From Hirudinaria manillensis (Eukaryota; Annelida; Clitellata; Hirudinida; Hirudinidae), in contig CM067526.1 in the NCBI GenBank assembly GCA_034509925.1, forward strand, positions 6,307,501 through 6,371,500: DNA of 64,000 nt, in the 5' to 3' direction. Below the pieces are notes generated by a model. It saw only the letters and a list, made by a program, of their open reading frames with translations. It was not told the DNA's origin and searched no databases. How positions within the stretch are numbered: the first letter of the stretch is position 1; every line of letters begins with the position of its first letter. The position numbers and the translations under genes were made by a program. Below are positions 12,283 through 23,443 of this stretch, in pieces.

Positions 12283-14163
12283 ATGTCAAGCAGTGCTAGT
12301 GATATCAAGCAAAGCAAACATTCTGGAAGTAAAACGAAATCGAAGCCTCGCACAGCCAGTAAGACTTACTCGTCAGTAAGAAAATCCGACAGCAGGTTCA
12401 AACAAGAGCCTAAAAAGAAATCATTAGGCACAGAAAGATATGGATCCTCCGTAAAATCTCCCTCCGTAAAGTCCTCCTCCGTAAAATCTTCCTCCGGAGG
12501 AAGAACAACTTCCGAGGAAGGAGGACGCCGTAAAGAAGGCCGTAGAAAAGAGAGCAAGGACAAGGTAAAAAGTCTGATTCTTCAGTCAATTGAAAAAACT
12601 GGTGGTAAAGATTCGCCAACTTCTGGGGTTACGATTCTATACAAAGTGAGTGGAGACAAAATAGAGTCTGTTGCTTCCTACGATCCTTATGTTCCTACGG
12701 TGAAGAAAGATCGGAAGACGACTTTACCACCAAGGGGTAAAGAGCCAAGTCGAACTGGTCGCAAGAAGCATAGGTTGATGACCAGAGCCGAAGCTTTGTA
12801 CCAGAATCAACGTGTAATAGTTAAAAATGAAGCTTTTAAATTGAATGAGTATTTAACTGAGAGCACTGAAGAAGTCGAATTCAGTTCTGCATTATTCGAG
12901 GATTCGTTCGATGATATCGCGAGGAAAAACGAACAAGCTCTGAGACAGAAATTAAGGAAAGACCTCAAAGCAAAAAAAATAAAGAAAGAGGTCGAAGCAA
13001 AGCCTGAAAAGAAAGAGCAAGAACCGTCATTAGCAACAACGGTAAAAGCAACGGACGAGGGAAAATCAAAAGAAACGTCGAAACATTCTTCCAAAGAAGC
13101 TCAAGAATCATCAAAAACAGCTTCGATGGAGAAAACATCTACGCAAGAGGAGACGAAAGAGGGCTCGACACTTGCAGCTGCTGCTGCTGCTGCTGCTCCT
13201 GCTAAAGATGTACCTTCTGAGAGTCAGGTAATATCGGAAACTCCTGAAGAGTCGGTGAGAGCTAAAGCTGAAAAAAAAGTTGAAAAAAAAGTTGACAAAA
13301 AACTAAAACCTAGCCTGGTCTCCGAAACTTTGACTTTTGAAGAAAAACAAGAAGAAAGTACCACGCCCGGAGAGAGTGGGATAGTAACTAAAAGTACAAA
13401 ACCTAGCAAGCACGCGGCAGCTGTTACGAAATCGGGTCAAGTATCCAAAAAAGGCACACAGGTGCGGATCGTAGAGTCAAAGAAAAAATCCGAACAAGAA
13501 GAAACGAGAGCCAGCTCATTACCGACCAGTGCTGGGGAACCAGCGGAACAGGGAGAACAAAAGAAACCGTCTAAAAAACATCTTGCCGAGCCCGCACCTC
13601 TAGCCAAGAAAGAGTCGTCTCAAATTTTCTTTGTTCCGAAAAAGAAGTCTATTGAACGCCCTCCAGCTCGAAAACGCAGCAAGAGATTACCTAGATTTAT
13701 CTCACCGTACTCTCCATTTTATATTCGTCCAGCTGAATCAGTTTCATCCTCATCTGTTACGAGCGATGAGAGGGGAAGACCGCATCCGTCCGGCCTGTCC
13801 TTTTCCAGTTTCTGTTTCCTTTATCAGGTATTTTTCTCATCCCTCCTCGATTATAGTACAAACTTTATGCACATACTCTTTCATGATCCCAGCATTATCA
13901 AGCTGTCAGCGAGGAGTTAGCCTGTTGCTGTGAGACAAAATTATCACTAGCAGAACTGCAATCAAGGTCAGTGGATGAGTTTCCCCTTCCTCCTTTCTTT
14001 TTATTAAATATTTCTTCTTTTTTTTTTAAATTCCAAAAGAACTAAATATGATAGTTTAATTTTTAGGTCTTGCAGAGAACTGTGTGAAAGAGATGAAGAG
14101 AGAAGAAAGGTTCAGCATCCCACCGGTTTAACATTTTCTGAATATAGGGTTGTTTTGTCCTGA
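12283..14163 (+). CDS. Lys/Ser-rich disordered protein with two HPSG-type C-terminal motifs (array gene A)
   Basis: Exons 12283-13827, 13893-13966 and 14067-14163 give 571 residues. The open frame of exon 1 runs on to 13920, but a CAG|GTATTT donor at 13828 and two phase-matched exons give a more convincing end. Residues 1-490 are low complexity: K, S, E, T, an Ala run, SVKSSSVKS repeats and EKKVEKKVDKK. The tail carries a motif twice, HPSGLSFSSF and, 60 residues later, HPTGLTFSEYR, with a Cys-rich spacer (ELACCCETK, SCRELCERD). The same motif ends array gene C. Family not recognised. The motif duplication across an intron and its recurrence next door support the three-exon model. Role unknown; a basic, disordered structural protein is the most that can be inferred. 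Confidence 0.75.
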
Positions 14164-15032
14164 TGTTAAGATTTCATACACGCATTACCAGCACAATTTG
14201 AAATCATACTGCATACTCCTAGCAATGCAACGTGACATTTAAAACTTACCTAAGTAACATTTGTATCTATCTTACTCATGACGACATATCTATGCACATG
14301 TTCTAAGTGGGAACATTTGATTAAAAACATGGTAAGCGAAGGCATATTTAATCATAAACGATATTTTAAAGCCGTTCTCTGTGGTCAAGACTTGATTGAG
14401 ATGCAGTTAATGTGAACGAATAAAATGTTACATTACGTTCGTTAGCTGCGTTGTTAATAACATCAAGCAATTATTTTATGTAGCTTAAAATCAAAAGCTT
14501 ACAGTCGTCTATTTCAATGAAAGTTCCTTTTTTAATTTGAAATTGATCGTTGCTACATTGATAGCTGTCGGTGTTTAACGCTTTCAGATTTAAGAAACAG
14601 AACTTCCAACTTATTAACGCCATTAATTTTTTTTTATCTCAATTTAAATTCATCTTGGACTCCATATTTTCCAATTAGGAAAATCATCGAACAACGTTTA
14701 TTTTGAATTAAAATGGCCTTCCTCTTATAAATAAACATTTAAAACAACTTAAAAAACCACTTTATAGTGACAAATTTCATAACTAAACATTTTAAGTTAG
14801 TAAAATAAATCACTACAACATTTTTCACGAAATGACGAATGTTTACATGCAACCTAACAATATCGTATCTTTCAAATGAAACAAAATCTTCTTTTCCAAT
14901 ATTTCTAACTACAACATCGCTACCTGCAGGAATATCGTCACCTAATAAGTCCCATTAATAACGTAATTGTAAAAAATTTAGCACAACAAATTAATCACTT
15001 GCAATGATCAAAAGAAAGATGTAGCAGAAACA
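14164..15032. other. Intergenic, nothing identified
   Basis: About 870 bases of AT-rich DNA between array genes A and B. No exon-like segment or repeat stands out. Confidence 0.6.
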
Positions 15033-18000
15033 ATGACAACTAAAGGGCAAAGTAAGTCAAGTCCATTAAGCCAAGCATTAAGCTGTTTTCTTTAATAAAA
15101 TTTTTATTCTGAAATATTTCTTTCATCAGATAAAAAAATAGACGTCCGTCATCTAAATAACACCTTCCAAGTAGGAATGAAGTTTTTTTATTTGACTTAA
15201 TTCTATTTTCATTAAATGAAACAAATAATACACGAATATAAATTCCAATTCAAAACAACTTTTAGAAAACCGAAAATAACCAACAGGCGGCATCATCTCC
15301 CGAAGTATTATCGAGCAGGTATCAGGCTCGTAATTTTGTAATTTTTATTGAAAATATTTAAATTGCATTTAAAATTAAGTAATGCTAAACAGCTTCATTT
15401 CATAACCGAACGAGGACAAACATCTCAATTCGTGAAAAACATGGCTTTAAAATAATCTTATAGGGCCGTGTTCATCAAAGTTTTTTTTTTTGTTTTGGTA
15501 AGTGAGGTAAAAAGCCTACAAAATTTAAATTTTAAAATTCCTTGAAGATTTAGCGAAGTTCAGTGCTGTCCAAAAAATGGCAACTCGTCTCCTAGGAACC
15601 GTTTTTCAAGTTTTTTTAAAGAAGCGGAAGGATTGAATGAACGCACGAAACATGCTTCCCGGAACTGGAAAGAAGGCTTGAAAATCATCAACATGTACGT
15701 GCCAGGAGAAAGTGAAAATATACATAAACAAGCCAAGCCTAAGGAAAAATCTTCTGAAACCTCCTCTTCTAAGAGCAAAATGTTGAGAAAAGTTCTGGAT
15801 CTAATTGCTGATGAAGATTTTGCTGAGAACAACCACAAAGGAGTTAGCCGTGAGAAAGGCCTGGAATGCTTCGCCAATGAAGAAATGAAAGAGGAACATA
15901 TAGATTTGTTGATTCACAAGTTGGAAAATTGCTTAAAGAAATCTGTTGTTCACAAACTAGAGAACGTTTTGGATCTGCTGAAGCACATAAAAACCAGTAA
16001 AACGTCAACAAGTTCAGGCAGAAGCTCTCGGGAAAATGAATCGACACAATCGAATAGAACTTCACTGAGATGCGAAGCCAAATCCGTTGGAGATGAGAGT
16101 TTATCTTCCGACAAGTGCCAACAGACGCACGTCGTCGACAAAGTCCACGAAGAGGCGCTAAGAAAGCCTAAGAAAACGTCGGCAAAGCACAGTTGCGAGA
16201 CAAGAGCGAATGTCAGAAAGTCTCCATCAAACGACACTGAATACTCTTCTCTTGTAGTGGAGAGCAGTTTCAAAGGAGCGTCGAGTGGAAATAAACTGGA
16301 GAACGGTTGCGGTGATGGCGAAAAATGTTCTGTAGCAGTGCAATGTACGCAGAACATAAAATGCACCACGATGTCGACAAATACGTTTAAAGAGAGAACC
16401 TTCCGTTGCGATGAGATCATATCCGATGGTTACCTTGCAAGTGAGGAAGGCTGGCACTCGAACAAAATCATGTTGGGCTCGACTTCCAATATTAGTGTCA
16501 TGACGAAAAGAAACCAATTCCTTTCCGCGTCAGAGGAAGGCAGCCATTCCGTAAGACCTTCAAATTTTCATGGAAACCGTGACCAAGGAAAGACATTATA
16601 CAGTGATAACTCTGCCTTTAAAAAAATCCAGCATTGCGAAAATCGCGATCCAAATACGGCTTTGAAAGATGAGGGAGAGGCACGAAAAGACATTGATTTG
16701 AAAAAGCCAGGAAGTTGCATAAAATTTCTCAAAGTTTCTCACGCTTTTCAAGAGAAGATTCGGAATCCAGAATCAAAATTAAGAAAGAAGAGCATCAAAG
16801 GGAGAGCCAGGAAAGTGGAAGTCAATCATCGATGGACTGAAGAAGAAGAAGAAGAAGAAGAAGAAGGAGGAGGAGGAGGGGGAAAGGACAAAAAAAATTT
16901 CAACGATTTAAAATTACGTGAAAAATCCAGGGAAAGAAATTATTCGCGAAAAACATCGCGCAAGAGAAAAGACATTGATTATAAAAAGCCAAACCCTCCG
17001 TACTTAGAAAGTTTCGAATATTTATGCACGAAAGCAAGAACTAACAACACATTAGAAAGCAGTTCTGGAGGGGAGGTATGCCACATTTACAATCCTGGAA
17101 GTGAAAGGCGTTCAAAAATCAGAAACAAAGTCGAAACCAAAGCGACAAACGTCTCTAGCTCCATGTCGAGCGAAAGAAATAACTATCGTCGAACGAAATT
17201 GTTCTCCAGTAATTGCAACAGCAACTATGTTGACGAAGAAAAGGAGGAAAAACCAGAAAAGTTAGAACAATATCTCATGCTTCCAGAAAAAATCAACGAG
17301 GCGAAAGAAGCTGTGTTTGTTAAGCCAGAAACTGACGATGAACTGAGGGTTTCGAGCAATCTAAGCGATCCTCAGACGGACCTGAGAGAAAATGAGAAGG
17401 ATAGAATTGAAAACAAGAGTAAAACGTCAATCCGTTCGAGTTTATCAGACTTTGTCAGAAAGAAAGCTTCTAAAAGTAAGAGCAGAAGTTCTGTGAGCGG
17501 CCAAGAAGATACCTCAAAACCTATTTATTCATTAAAAAGTGGAAAATCCAAAAAAATTATGGATTTTCTTGAAAAAGAATTGGAACTCGATAAAAACGAC
17601 AACTTTGTCTTGATTTTCTCGAAAGACAATGTTAAGAAAGACAAAAACAAAGGCAACGTTAAAGTGATGAATTTAAACAAACTGGAAGCGAAGGATGCCG
17701 AAAGTCCGAATAAATCGCCACATCACGACTTAAACCGAAGAACAATTAGTTTCGACACGAAGACCACCACCATCGGAGTCACGGCAACCGAATCCTTCGA
17801 TCCAAAAACACATCAGGACGACCCACACAAAATCCAATTAGATGTAGACAAGAAACCTTTGAGCTTTGGTGATATGATTACGTATCGTTCGCTCGCCAAC
17901 TTCCCGAACAAGGTAAACGATCATCCGGAGTTGAGCTTTTGGCAGAAATCCAGGCAAAGAGGTGGCCTGAAGTGTCGAATTGACACCTCGCAATTTGACG

Positions 18001-18272
18001 TGGCAGGTGTCAAACCCCAAAACCCTCCAACTTCGAAGATTCCCCCAAAAGAAGAGCGAACTGCTGTACCTCCAGACGATTACGATGACATGGCTTGCGT
18101 CCATCTGCAACCGTGCGGTGATGTCGGAATAGGGATTGCTTTTCAAAACAAACCCCGCGATGAGAACTACACCATCAACTTGGAGCCTTCGAAATCTGAG
18201 GACGTATGTCTCGATCTTTATTGTCCTTTTATGCCTCACGTCTTCTATGAAGAACCCCCACTCGGACAATAA
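15033..18272 (+). CDS. Large Lys/Ser/Glu-rich protein with micro-exons at the 5' end (array gene B)
   Basis: Proposed exons: 15033-15051 (19 nt, MTTKGQ, donor GTAAGT), 15130-15170, 15287-15318, 15548-18272; frame kept throughout, 938 residues. The last exon alone is an 879-codon open frame without an ATG at its left end, and Cys- and Ser-rich sequence continues upstream of it to 15546, so upstream exons are required. The three small ones fit by phase and splice consensus. The protein is hydrophilic and low complexity, with an EEEEEEEEEGGGGGG tract encoded by GAA/GGA runs. The C-terminal 60 residues are more ordered and contain Cys (MACVHLQPCGDVGIGIAF, VCLDLYCPFMPHVF). AATAAA overlaps the stop. 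No family recognised. Confidence 0.8.
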
Positions 18273-18386
18273 ATTAATAGATTTCATTTATTCACGGTGA
18301 TTGCATTTTTAGCGCTCACATTCAAGAAATTATCTTTAAATTTATTGTTTTATCATTAAATCAGGAAAAATGAATAGAAAAAGGAT

Positions 18387-18427
<41 letters not shown>

Positions 18428-19232
18428 AATGACTGTCTTTATAAATACTTATTAAAAAAATGGTAATTTTTATTTCAAGAAGAATAAATGACACTTTTCA
18501 TTTTGTGCTAACGTTTTTTTTTCCGGGAGAAATTGGCAAAGAAAATTGATTTTAAAACGATTCTAAATGTTTACAACAGTCATAATTAAAATCCAATAAA
18601 TATCCACAATAGTATTGTATGGAGAACCTATACACTATATTCATCATATGGAGAAAGGTGATATTCATCATTCATCAGATTTTTTTACCATTACTTGTTT
18701 AGGACATCTGGAAAGGTGATACCATTTTTAAAGAATCGCCATCCAGTAGTTACAAATTACTTTCTGATGATCCAAGAGAGATTTTAAATTGAAATGAAAT
18801 TTATCTCTCAGCAAGAATCAATTTTAAATTCACAAATGATTAATAAAATCTATGAGGATTAACTAAACGGTAAAATTTCGTTCGAACGGAAGGGAGAAGT
18901 TAAATATTCTTTGCTGACGTAATTAAGAAGATATTCAGCCGACATATTTACAAATGCCACAAAAACCGTGCAACATGTTTCACGTATAAAAATATCGTCA
19001 ACCAATTAACATAAAAAAATAGCATAAACATCGGTCAAGCATTTGCTCAACCTACTTTTTACCGTGAAGGCACAAATCAGCTTGGTCAAGAGAAGTCCTT
19101 TGAACATAGGATTAATTTAGCTTCGGAAATTATGACTTAGTAGTTCTTTGTCGTTTGCTACAAAGTATTCGAATGTTCACAGTCTGATTCCTGATTGAAA
19201 AGATCTCCCACACAATCGTTTAATTCGCCATC
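18273..19232. other. Intergenic with a (CT)n microsatellite at 18392-18426
   Basis: About 960 bases without an exon-like segment. A pure CT dinucleotide run of about 17 units lies at 18392-18426. Confidence 0.7.
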
Positions 19233-20527
19233 ATGGATTCTTCAGCGATCGGTCAGTGAACTAAATGGAAAAACTAAATATATCTAATTAACTAACCAAT
19301 CGTTTAAATAAGTTGGACGAGCACTCGATAATTTAACTGTTTATTTGATAAAAGAATGATTATGTAGCTTTGGATAATGAAAAATGAAAGCCTCGTAACT
19401 GATTTTACACCTCAATCAAACTCTTATTATGCATGCATCGTTATGATTTTTAAGCACTACACGATCGGGTCATCAATGGTAAAAGATCAAAAGACAAATA
19501 TCTGAGCAAAAGTCGAAGTGATGAGACCCGTACAAACAACAGATCATCAAGTTTGTTTAATTTAACCTTTCCATTGCGATCAGAATTTGGACTTGATTTT
19601 CATCTCCTTTTTAGATCAATTAAAATGGTGAATGCCAATTTGGTCGAATGGAATTGAGGTGAAGTTTTCTGATTTTCAGGTCGCAAGAGCAAGAAGTACC
19701 ACCACTATAGTCATAAGAAGCACAGAACACACTTGGAAGCAGATGATCGAGATGAGCATGGAGACTTCATGGAGGAAATAACCCCGAGGTATAACAAGTA
19801 CCAATCGAAGTATTACGGAAGCTTTTCCAGACATCTTATCTCTGCCGAACCTCCTCCTCAATACGAGGAAATTCCTACTTTGCAACGTCTCAGAGAGAAG
19901 ATAGACGCCATTCGTCTGATGGACCCATATTACAAGACCAAACTGACACAGAACGAACTGGACAACTTTTTCAGCAGTAAGGACTCGATCGAGAAGAAGC
20001 ATCATCACGGAGATGGTCATCCGCTCAAGTACAGCATAGATGGGGAAAAGGCCTCCAAGACGGAGGTCGGAGGTCGTTCTCCAAAGGTGGTAACTCCGAA
20101 GCGATCGTCGGAAAATCTGAAAGCAAAAGAGAAATTTTCCGAGGACAGAACAAGAAAGAGCAAGACTGAACAAGCTCAGGGGCACACTTCGAGGCGACTT
20201 TCGAAACAATACAAGGAAAGCGAAAGAGACAGAGACAGAGACAGAGAAAGAAACGAAGTTAAAGAAACTCGCAAGAGTCAGCAGCTGGAAGACTGCAAGA
20301 AGAATCGCGACGGATACTGCGAGCAGGAACCGGATCATCCTTCTGGGATGTCCTTCACTCAGTTCAGAAACTTCCTCATGCACAGCACTTGCACTGAGAT
20401 TGGATCTGCTAAGAAATCATCAGTTCAGCTCTGCTCTGAATATTGTCCCGATGGCTGTAAAAGAATTCCTATAGATGAAGAAGAAGAGGAAGATGAAGAG
20501 GACGATGATGAGTGCGAAGACTTCTAA
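19233..20527 (+). CDS. Basic His/Lys-rich protein with HPSG motif and acidic tail (array gene C)
   Basis: Exon 1 19233-19251 (19 nt, encoding MDSSAI plus one base, donor GTCAGT) joins in phase 1 to 19680-20527, giving 288 residues. Exon 2 has no ATG near its left end and its frame is open back to a TTTTCAG acceptor, so the micro-exon is needed. Order: His/Lys-rich start (YHHYSHKKHRTH), moderately conserved-looking middle (residues about 40-90), Lys/Arg/Glu-rich region with a RDRDRDRER run, the motif HPSGMSFTQFRNFL, a Cys cluster (CTEIG, LCSEYCPDGCKR), and an acidic terminus EEEEEDEEDDDECEDF. The HPSG motif matches the two copies in gene A, so A and C are probably paralogues. Function unknown. 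Confidence 0.85.
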
Positions 20528-20881
20528 AGCATTAACCTATGAAGACAATCCTTTGCGATCCGTTCGCAATAATTAAAACAATGTGATTTATAGCTAGCCC
20601 TATAAACTATGATTCAGTTGTATTTTGAGAATCGAATGATAACACGTTTAATAATTTTATTTTCTCCTTTGGCATTAAACTTTTATCAATACAGTTCACT
20701 CCCCAAACTATAGATCTCTTTGTTATAAATTAATACCATGAAGTATTACTTCATCAGTTTACGTCATCGGAGGAACGCATTTCAAGAGTTAATAAAGGTT
20801 TGTTTGTCTTAAGTCTAAAATTACTTATTTATTAATTTTTTGAAATTACTTTTAGGTTAAATCGATTTGAGACGGTTGGAA

Positions 20882-21312
20882 TTAGCGCTTTCGAATGAAT
20901 TTATAAATGGCCTTGTTGTAAATGGTCTCGGGTATCTGAAAAGCCTGAAAAATAAGTTCTGCTAAGGAAAACCAAGAAGAAATGAAACGAAAAATTTAAA
21001 AATAAAACATTAGAACACAAATTAGATAAATTATTATCGTTTTAAATGGTTTTCCAGTCATTTCAGGGAGATGAAGTCTCTTTAATTTCTGTACTTTTAA
21101 AAAGGAATCAGTTATTAAATTTAATACTTCCATTATCAGATGTTCGTGCTTGCAAGCAAAAGTGATTTAGGAAATTTGTAGAAGTTAATCGTGTTGGAAG
21201 GCTTTGAAATTTCTTCGAAATCATTCGTAGTGCTACCGGCAGGGTAGATCTCGGAACCATCCACTCTGATAAAGTAATGGCCGTTTAAGGCCGGTCTGAG
21301 TAAATGTGGAAA
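20882..21312 (-). CDS. Probable small minus-strand gene, last two exons
   Basis: On the minus strand a GTTACCAG acceptor at 21313 opens a frame reading FPHLLRPALNGHYFIRVDG, then EIYPAGSTTNDFEEISKP. A second acceptor (TTTTTCAG at 20945) opens AFQIPETIYNKAIYKFIRKR and a stop at 20882-20884. Both look protein-like. If the first exon ends at 21154 with a GC donor (CTT|GCAAGC), the two join in frame; otherwise it stops at 21136. No GT donor keeps the frame. A 5' exon was not found; an ATG at 21672 followed by EKL is only a weak candidate. The gene would be nested, in opposite orientation, between array genes C and E. Not recognised. Confidence 0.4.
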
Positions 21313-21804
21313 CTGGTAACCAACAATAAGTAGTCCTTATGGCGCTATGATTGGTTTTCCTAAAAATATTATCTAAAAATTATCACTACATTATGTTGTG
21401 GTAAACGACCTTTTACTTAAAATGTATTATAATTTTGTTAAAATTCAGGATTATTGGATGTTTCGCATAAGACGCTACGTGAATGGAACTTCCGATTAAT
21501 CGAGTGACGTAAACTAAAGCAACACAACCACAATCTTTCAGTCAGAAATTCAAAAAATGGGTTGGAAAAAATGAAACATCAGGATAATCAAGTGAAACAG
21601 TGACAACGTTCGAATGAAGAAACTGATGGAGAATTGATAGAAATTGGTTCAACCGGAAACCAATTTCTCCATGACGACAATGTTTTATAAGTAGACAACA
21701 GCAAATGTCAGAAGACTTGCTTTGGAGGTCAACCTTATCATATAAGGGCGATGCCTTTCGTCAAAAGATTACTTGAAGTTCTGAATCAAAGATAACCCGG
21801 CAAC

Positions 21805-22584
21805 ATGGAAGTCGAGGAAAAGCAAACGATCGTAGTCGTATTTATGAAACTTGGGGACTTTATCCTATTTTCTTTGGTAGTCGTCGATCAAACGTTGCCG
21901 AAGAGCAACAGAAACAACAATTCGAAGTCGCAAACCAAAGCTTCAAAAACCCCTTCTAAGAAATCGGCTCCTCCGTCGAAATCTCCCGCAAGCGCAGGAT
22001 CCAAGGTTCCAACTGCAAAGGGGACTCCATCCGGTTCGACGGCTGCTTCAAAGCCCCCTCCTGGCAAAACGAGTTCAAAGAAAAGCGACACGGCAGCAAA
22101 AACTCCGAAAGAAGAAGTACCAAAAGAGGAAGAGAAGCCCAAAGAGGAGGATAAAAAATCCGTACTCGAGGAAAAACGATCGAAACACGACGATGTCATC
22201 TTCGACGAGAAATTGGATAAGCCAAAGGATGAGAAAATAGCCGAAAGTAGGAGGTCCGAGAAAGCCGCTTCACAGTCTCCTCCTCCTCCTCCTCCGCCAG
22301 AGGAACAGAAACCTCTTTACGACGACAGACCCCCAAAGCCATCCTTTTGCACAAAAACTCCAAAGAAGAGGTCAATTATTCTGAGCGAATGTGCTCCTCA
22401 AGCACGCGCTTACGACATGGCAGTACAAAAGGTCTTCAAGGGGAACGACCTTCAGAAAAAACAGTACGAATGCTCTTGCGCCAGCAACTGCGAAAAGATG
22501 ATGATACCGAGAGAATTGGAGCCAATAAAAATAATAGAAGATGAACTTGCCAAGAGATTGACGGGCGACAGTAGGTGTCCGTAG
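21805..22584 (+). CDS. Lys/Pro-rich protein with Cys-containing C-terminal domain (array gene E)
   Basis: Single open frame of 259 residues from an ATG in good context, preceded by an in-frame stop, with AATAAA 17 bases after the stop (22601). A hydrophobic stretch near residues 9-27 (MKLGDFILFSLVVV) is out of character with the rest and may be an unspliced in-frame intron. Residues 30-170 are Lys/Ser/Pro/Glu-rich with a Pro7 run. The last 70 residues are ordered-looking: ECAPQARAYDMAVQKVF, YECSCASNCEKMM, then a Leu-rich end and DSRCP. This tail aligns with that of array gene F (CAP near its start, a Y...K.FK helix, C-x-C, final x-C), so E and F are likely duplicates. Function unknown. Confidence 0.65.
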   Translation: MEVEEKQTIVVVFMKLGDFILFSLVVVDQTLPKSNRNNNSKSQTKASKTPSKKSAPPSKSPASAGSKVPTAKGTPSGSTAASKPPPGKTSSKKSDTAAKTPKEEVPKEEEKPKEEDKKSVLEEKRSKHDDVIFDEKLDKPKDEKIAESRRSEKAASQSPPPPPPPEEQKPLYDDRPPKPSFCTKTPKKRSIILSECAPQARAYDMAVQKVFKGNDLQKKQYECSCASNCEKMMIPRELEPIKIIEDELAKRLTGDSRCP

Positions 22585-22600
22585 GCGGTGGAAGGGAGAA

Positions 22601-22606
22601 AATAAA
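22601..22606 (+). terminator. Poly(A) signal of array gene E
   Basis: AATAAA, 17 bases beyond the stop codon. Confidence 0.6.
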
Positions 22607-22769
22607 GGGGAAACTGGAGATCTCAATCGTTTGGCGCCGATTGAACGTTGTTGATGTCATCATTCATTACCCATCCATCAATCACTTCATCAATACTCAA
22701 TATCATTCATAATATTAATTTAATGGTAAAACTAACTAAATTCATTTCTCATCAAAATCATTGTTTTAA

Positions 22770-22874
22770 TTATTGCGAGGGTTCCCAGTTTAATTCGTAA
22801 TTCCAGGAAACAACGTTTGCAGAGCAGCTTTTAGCGGCAGACAGGAACCATGAATTAAATTCATCTGGTATAAC
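22770..22874 (-). CDS. Possible terminal exon of a second minus-strand gene
   Basis: A clean acceptor (TTTATTTGTGACAG) at 22875 opens a frame of 34 residues, VIPDEFNSWFLSAAKSCSAN followed by VVSWNYELNWEPSQ and a stop. It looks coding by composition. Upstream on the same strand, 22969-23280 contains two overlapping protein-like frames (LTFPETYGRLYMDAFIVKF and TWDVFLPLWSHHNSTKHEP), but I could not find donors that join them. Unrecognised, and may be chance. Confidence 0.3.
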   Translation of the reverse strand, partial: VIPDEFNSWFLSAAKSCSANVVSWNYELNWEPSQ

Positions 22875-23443
22875 CTGTCACAAATAAATAACAGCAAATA
22901 ACGTAGTATTTACAAAGCAAGATAAAATTATAAAAATGAACATAATTGACCACAAATAAACATTGGAATCAGCAACCAATCAAAATATGAGAGATCAGGT
23001 TAAACTCGTATACAATGAAACCAAATGAATGTCTATGCGGCTCATGCTTTGTTGAATTGTGGTGAGACCACAGAGGTAAAAAGACATCCCACGTCCTAAA
23101 TATTTCTTTTATCCTCAGTTTGAAATTTAACGATGAAAGCATCCATGTAAAGTCTACCATAAGTTTCAGGGAAAGTTAATTTTTGTGAACTACTAAAACT
23201 GGCTAAAATTAATCTATTTGTGACGATGTTTAATTGTATTATAAGCGGACCTTTTAACTCAATGAATAATCGATCCAAACAAGAAAAAAATTATGAACGA
23301 TTTTTTTAAATTCTGAGTTCGGTCAAATGAATTACGAACTGACTCTGTGTTTGCTCACCCTGTAATTAAATCCGAGGTAATTTATCATGTAATTAAACTA
23401 TAAAATTAAACCATTTAAGAAACAATCTTGGGAAAGTAAAGGT

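Noticed and set aside
13828..13920. Read-through C-terminus of gene A beyond 13827
   Set aside because: The sequence after the CAG|GTATTT donor is intron-like, while two phase-matched exons restore a second HPSG-type motif.
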